DNA of 64,000 bases, from positions 24,146,299 to 24,210,298 of the forward strand of contig NC_019875.2 of the NCBI RefSeq assembly GCF_002234675.1, written 5' to 3'. This document shows positions 60,036 through 64,000 of this stretch, piece by piece (position 1 is the first letter of the stretch; each line of letters starts with the position of its first letter). Origin of the DNA: Oryzias latipes. Its lineage: Eukaryota; Chordata; Actinopteri; Beloniformes; Adrianichthyidae. The notes under the pieces are model-generated. The model was not told the DNA's origin. It was given only the letters and a program-made list of their open reading frames with translations, and made no database searches. Both the position numbers and the translations under genes were made by a program.

Positions 60036-61030
60036 GTTAAAAACCCACTTTAATAAAAATTGTGTTTTTGGTGTTTTTAATGTGTTCTTGTGGCATTTTT
60101 ATGATGACGGAGGACATATGTAAAGAAAAATCAGCTTAAAATTGCATTCCTGAGTGTGGCTTTTTTTTCCAAATCATTGTGAATCAGGATCAGATCAATG
60201 AACAGCGTTTAAAAAAGAGCGTAATTGTGACGCTTGGTGGGCTACAAGCTCCCTGCTCCACTTCATTCTGATGTATCCACTTGTAGACGACTAGATCCAT
60301 GTATGTCTTAGTTTTCCTCGTCTGAGCGGGAATCTAGCTCAAATTATTTGTTCTTTATTTGTGTAATTTTAAACTTTCTTTTCTTCCTTTTATTTTGAAG
60401 CACTTTGGTACCCTCACAGAGATGTAAAGTGCTATATAAATAAAGTTACATTAATTTTTTTTTAATGGTTTATTTCAAGCAATCAAATAGAAATAATACA
60501 CAAAACAATACAATCATCAGTTATACATTCATAAAATAACTAATCAAACTTGGGATAATTAGACATATTAATAAAAATTGCTTGAAAGGGAGTGGAAGGA
60601 AGCGAATTTATATAATCCCACCCCTGTTCTACTGGAACTATTTTATTACATGATTTATGATTATCCGGTTCCTAACTTTTATCAGACAGGATTAAGAATC
60701 TTGAAGTATCAATAAAACACATGACAAAGAAAATTCATTCAAAACTGTACAACTGGATAGCTCTAATATTGTGCAACATTTTTGTTGCACAAGGTTAGCA
60801 TGTCAACAGATAGCTCAGTTATACTTGACAGGAAGGGGGTACGGGGCTGCTGCCCTGCCAACAGTCTCGTCCACAACTCAGAAGTGAGTCTTACTCAGAA
60901 ACTATGTCCTAGAAAACGACACAGTTTTTTTATTTTTTTATTTTGGCTATAAACGTCATAATCATATTTAAAAGACCACTGGGAATAGCTTTTACAATAG
61001 ATCAAAAGATAATCAGAGTGGGTCTCTAAA
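60036..61030 (-). mobile_element. Repeat family X, copy C, interrupted
   Basis: The left part (60036-60350) and right part (about 60830-61030) both match copy A on the opposite strand. Shared words are CTCCACTTCATTCTGATG, GAAACTATGTCC and AAACGTCATAATCATATTTAAAAGACCAC. The outer ends ACCCACTTT and AGTGGGTCTCTAAA fit the family's weak inverted termini. The middle, about 60350-60820, is foreign sequence. Confidence 0.68.
60350..60820. mobile_element. LINE 3' tails inserted in repeat X copy C
   Basis: The left piece ends AAAGTGCTATATAAATAAAG at about 60428-60447, a typical 3' end of fish LINE/SINE elements on the plus strand. It is followed by a minus-strand piece whose tail reads GCTTGAAATAAACCATTAAA then an A-run. 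The two face each other tail to tail. Families are not named with confidence. Confidence 0.45.
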
Positions 61031-61551
61031 CTTAGTTAAGAAGGTTTATTAGTAAGTAGTTTATTAGTGTGTTTTTTTTCCTGGCTTGGTAATTTTTTCA
61101 CATTTTTTGTCCATCTTTTTACAAGTCAGACTTAAGCAGAGCTGTTCCAACATACCATAATATTAAAACAGACTTGATCACGGTGGATTACGGAGTCAAC
61201 CCATTTACCTTTTTCTGTCTGTGAATGCAAAAGCTGCCTCGGCCTTTGGCCATTCCTGCAGACGGTGGCAACAAACACAGGTTGGATGGTGTTTACCCAC
61301 CTGGATATCAGTCTATTCCTTTCTCATAAACAAATATTTACTTCTCTAACATCATCTTTGTTTTTTTGTCACTTTTCTTACATGTTTTTTTTTCTTTTAC
61401 TATATAAAATTAACATAATTGACCTTCTATCCCTCACTTCCTTCCACAGTTGGAAGTGCTTTGGGTCATGGTGACATCTTCCTTATCAGTGGCTTTTTTA
61501 GTCAACTAAGAGCTCAAGACAGCAGATGTGTTGAACTCTCATTATTATTTT

Positions 61552-62156
61552 TAAAGACGCACTCCAATGAAAACTGTGTTTTTGGTGTGCATGTTTTTGT
61601 GGCATTTTTTCTCATGATGCAGGACAAAAAAATTAAGCTTAAAATAACATTTCAGAGCATTTCTTCTCTCAAATTGTTGTGAATTAGTAGCAGATGAAAA
61701 TTGCAGTTTGAAAAAGCTTCTAGCAGTGTTATAGATGCTACATCTATAGCATCTATGGGGAGCCAGTTTAGCTCGTGCTGGTTTGCGGCGCCTTCCGTCC
61801 GTGAAACCTGGGTTCGACTCCGGGCTGCTCCCTGTTCCCTTCTCTACCTCCTCCGGTTCCAAGCCCGGCTTGAGAAGGTTGCGTCAGGAAGGGCATCCGG
61901 CGTAAAACACTGCCAAATTTACCATGCGACTTGTTCGCTGTGGCGACCCCTGATGGGAGAAGCCGAAAGAGGAAGAAGAGTGTTATAGATGCTACAATCA
62001 GCAGGCTCTCTGCTCCATTCCATTCCAATGCATCCACTTTCAGACAGATAAATTCATGTACATCTTTGTTTTTCTCGTCTAAGCTGACATCTGGCTCAAA
62101 ACTGTACCGCTGGACACTTTGCAAATACAACAAAAGATGATCAGAGTTGGACTTTA
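61552..62156 (-). mobile_element. Repeat family X, copy D, with a SINE inserted
   Basis: The left end TAAAGACGCACTCCAATGAAAAC and the right end (reverse) TTTAAAGTCCAACTCTGATC are weak inverted repeats. Inside, TTTTGGTGTGCATGTTTTTGTGGCATTTT matches copy C, and CTCCATTCCATTCCAATGCATCC matches all copies. Compared with copies A to C it lacks an internal block. The SINE at 61743-61978 splits it cleanly, so the SINE is younger. Confidence 0.7.
61743..61978 (+). mobile_element. tRNA-derived SINE built from both ends of the RTE LINE
   Basis: The insertion is flanked by a perfect 18-bp target duplication (AGTGTTATAGATGCTACA at 61725-61742 and 61979-61996). The head at 61757-61832 folds like a tRNA: acceptor stem GGGAGC/GCTCCC, an A-box-like TAGCTCGTGCTGG and a T-arm with B box GGGTTCGACTCC. 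The body at about 61854-61930 matches the 5' UTR of the LINE at 54503, including GCGTCAGGAAGGGCATCCGG and its start codon context ACCATGCGA. The tail at 61934-61978 matches the last 45 bp of that LINE with two mismatches, including its stop codon. It is non-coding and probably moved by the LINE's machinery. Confidence 0.9.
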
Positions 62157-64000
62157 AATAAAACCTTTTGAGCCCTGGTTCTTCCATGATGCATTTATTT
62201 TGACACTAAATATTTGTAGGTTTTTAATGGTCTTCTTCAACAGGAAGCTGACCCTCATTCCACACATGTACCAATTTTGTAATAATTTTAAGTCTTTGGG
62301 TCCGGATGTGTCAAAAGATAGAAGAGTGATCTTTATAGTTACTTTTTTGTTTGGTTTTTAACATCTGTATTCTTTTTAAAGGCATTGATTGTTGTGAATG
62401 AGTTTAGTTTTAGGATTATTTTTGATACATTTAAGAATGTGCAGGAGTCATCACATCCTTTTTTTTTCTTTCCAAATGTCGAGTTTATTTTAATCACCTT
62501 GAACTGTGCCTGCAGTTTGAACCTGCCTCCCCCTAAAGTGAATAGAAACGGTTTTAAACGTCACCATGTGTTTTACAGCCATAGATACAAACAAAAAAAG
62601 GAAATCTTTGGGGTTACCTTATTCTACAGTCAAATGTGTAACCAGATGTCTGTTAAACTAAAGCTGTAGGAGAAGAAAGTCAGTTAAACAACTGCTCAAT
62701 GTTTTTCCTTTTTAAAGCAAACTTGGGATTGTTCATCTGTGGAGGTTCACACTCGTTCACACTTGTAGTTAATTTGATATACTTTGTCCAACGGCAATTA
62801 AATCTAAAAACATATAAAAAGGAAAAAAAGAAAATGATTATATCATTATTAAACCGGACTTGCATTTATATAAAGGTTGATTCTTTTTTAATCATTTACT
62901 GAAATGAATTAAGCATTAAAAAAGCTTTTTTTGTCCTTAGAGAACAGACTAATGCAAAAGAGCTGAAGTTATGAAATGAAATGATGTCTCTTTAACTAAA
63001 AGTTATTAAAAAGAGAAAAATCTTTTTGGATTTTGACATGATTCCACATCATTCGCCTAATGTAAACCTTGGCAAAAGAAATGACGAAGAAGCAGAAAAA
63101 GCTGGGGAGGAGGATGTTCAATAATTCAGCTCTTAACACCTGCTACATGTTACAGAAAAAGCACTTAACTAAATTAGATTTGTATTTCACCACATATATT
63201 TAGTCTTTCCGTTTCACCAAAAATCTGTCTTTAAACCAGAATATCTGCAAATAATGAGATGTAACGTATTCATTCCTATTTTGTGTGGACTTCTACTAAA
63301 ATCTAATTTTAATTTTACTGTGAGAAAGTTTTTTTGGCACAAAGAACTACAGTTATGTTATGCACGGCAAGGCAAAAAAAAATGTTTGCGTAGCACCTAT
63401 TGCACACAGAGGCAGTTCAAAACTTATTTTGAAGTAGTTTTAATTCAACCCAATTTTGTTTTAAACTGGTAGCCAGTTTAAAGTCCCCCTAAGACAATAA
63501 AAAGAAGAAAATGTTCCCAGTGGTATTTAAATTATAACTGTGAAATTTCTAACCAAAATCCCACAACCTAAATGCCTTAAAAAGCCACATTTCATGTTTA
63601 TCTGAAACCACCGTTTCCAAAATCTCCTCTATATGGGCGTGGCCATTTGCCTTTGAGCCCTCCTTTCTAATGACGATAGCTGCAGTCTTGCATGAGTGAC
63701 ACAAGGGGGGCACAAACTACACCGACTGACAGTCTCTATTCCTACAGGTGTCTCTTTAGCGATAAAAAAACTGTGAAAAGTGACACATTTTTGGTTCCAA
63801 ATCGACTCTTTTTGAGCAAATGTGCAGAATGACAAAACTAATGTGTTAACCAGACTCTGCAGTTTAATCAAAAGAACTTTGATAAGCCCATGATAAATGC
63901 TTTGAAATACATTATAATTTAAGCTACAATGGACTAGCAAGCAGCACAGGCTGTGGCTCAGAACTGATTTGATGCTTGCACATGCAGACTGTTGAATTAC

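Larger units (their letters stand above)
59039..64000 (+). other. ppm1l: ppm1l intron 1 (start only)
   Basis: About 5 kb of non-coding sequence rich in transposon remains: two copies of repeat family X, LINE tail fragments and a tRNA-derived SINE, each listed separately. A poly-C run lies at about 59291-59308. From 62160 to 64000 I see only AT-rich sequence with no repeat that I recognise and no exon. Confidence 0.6.

Noticed and set aside
61757-61832. Possible free-standing tRNA gene
   Set aside because: The tRNA-like fold is the head of a SINE with LINE-derived body and tail and an 18-bp target duplication around the whole unit.

Overview
This window is vertebrate nuclear DNA, almost certainly from a teleost fish. 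The genes are intron-split with GT-AG junctions and their products match bony-vertebrate proteins. The dispersed repeats (an RTE LINE, tRNA-derived SINEs, piggyBac-like and PIF/Harbinger-like MITEs) are of kinds common in teleosts. All exon joins below were read by eye from splice signals, reading phase and remembered protein families. No alignment or transcript data were available.

Layout, left to right. (1) parl, + strand, 861-4632: mitochondrial rhomboid protease, complete in 10 coding exons. (2) extl2, - strand, 6111-7767: exostosin-like glycosyltransferase, 5 coding exons; its start codon lies at the very end of the first exon. (3) An aldo-keto reductase, + strand, 8506-10878, 7 coding exons, head-to-head with extl2 and tail-to-tail with the next gene. 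(4) rc3h1 (Roquin-1), - strand, 15206-27519, 19 coding exons plus a roughly 3.8 kb 3' UTR; its introns carry two large non-autonomous DNA transposons. (5) A KIAA1614-like PDZ protein, + strand, 32397-41132, 9 coding exons. (6) tal1 (TAL1/SCL bHLH factor), + strand, 44343-46618, 3 coding exons, with a GATA-motif promoter and a non-coding first exon upstream. (7) A gene-poor stretch, 48.6-58.0 kb, holding a nearly intact 3.1 kb RTE LINE. (8) ppm1l, + strand, first coding exon only (58640-59038); the rest of the gene lies beyond the window, inside or after a repeat-filled first intron.

The genes do not form one pathway. They cover mitochondrial proteolysis (parl), heparan-sulfate biosynthesis (extl2), carbonyl reduction (AKR), mRNA decay (rc3h1), a poorly characterised PDZ protein, blood and endothelial transcription control (tal1), and stress-kinase dephosphorylation (ppm1l).

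I found no CRISPR array, rRNA gene, free-standing tRNA gene, operon or virus-derived element. The most interesting structure is the link between the RTE LINE at 54503-57633 and a SINE at 61743-61978. The SINE is a tRNA-like head joined to the LINE's 5' UTR and then directly to the LINE's last codons and 3' tail. Other notable points are a four-copy repeat family with other elements nested in it, two 213-bp TTAA-flanked MITEs in one intron, a uORF stop overlapping the extl2 start codon, and a pair of GATA motifs 32 bp apart upstream of tal1.
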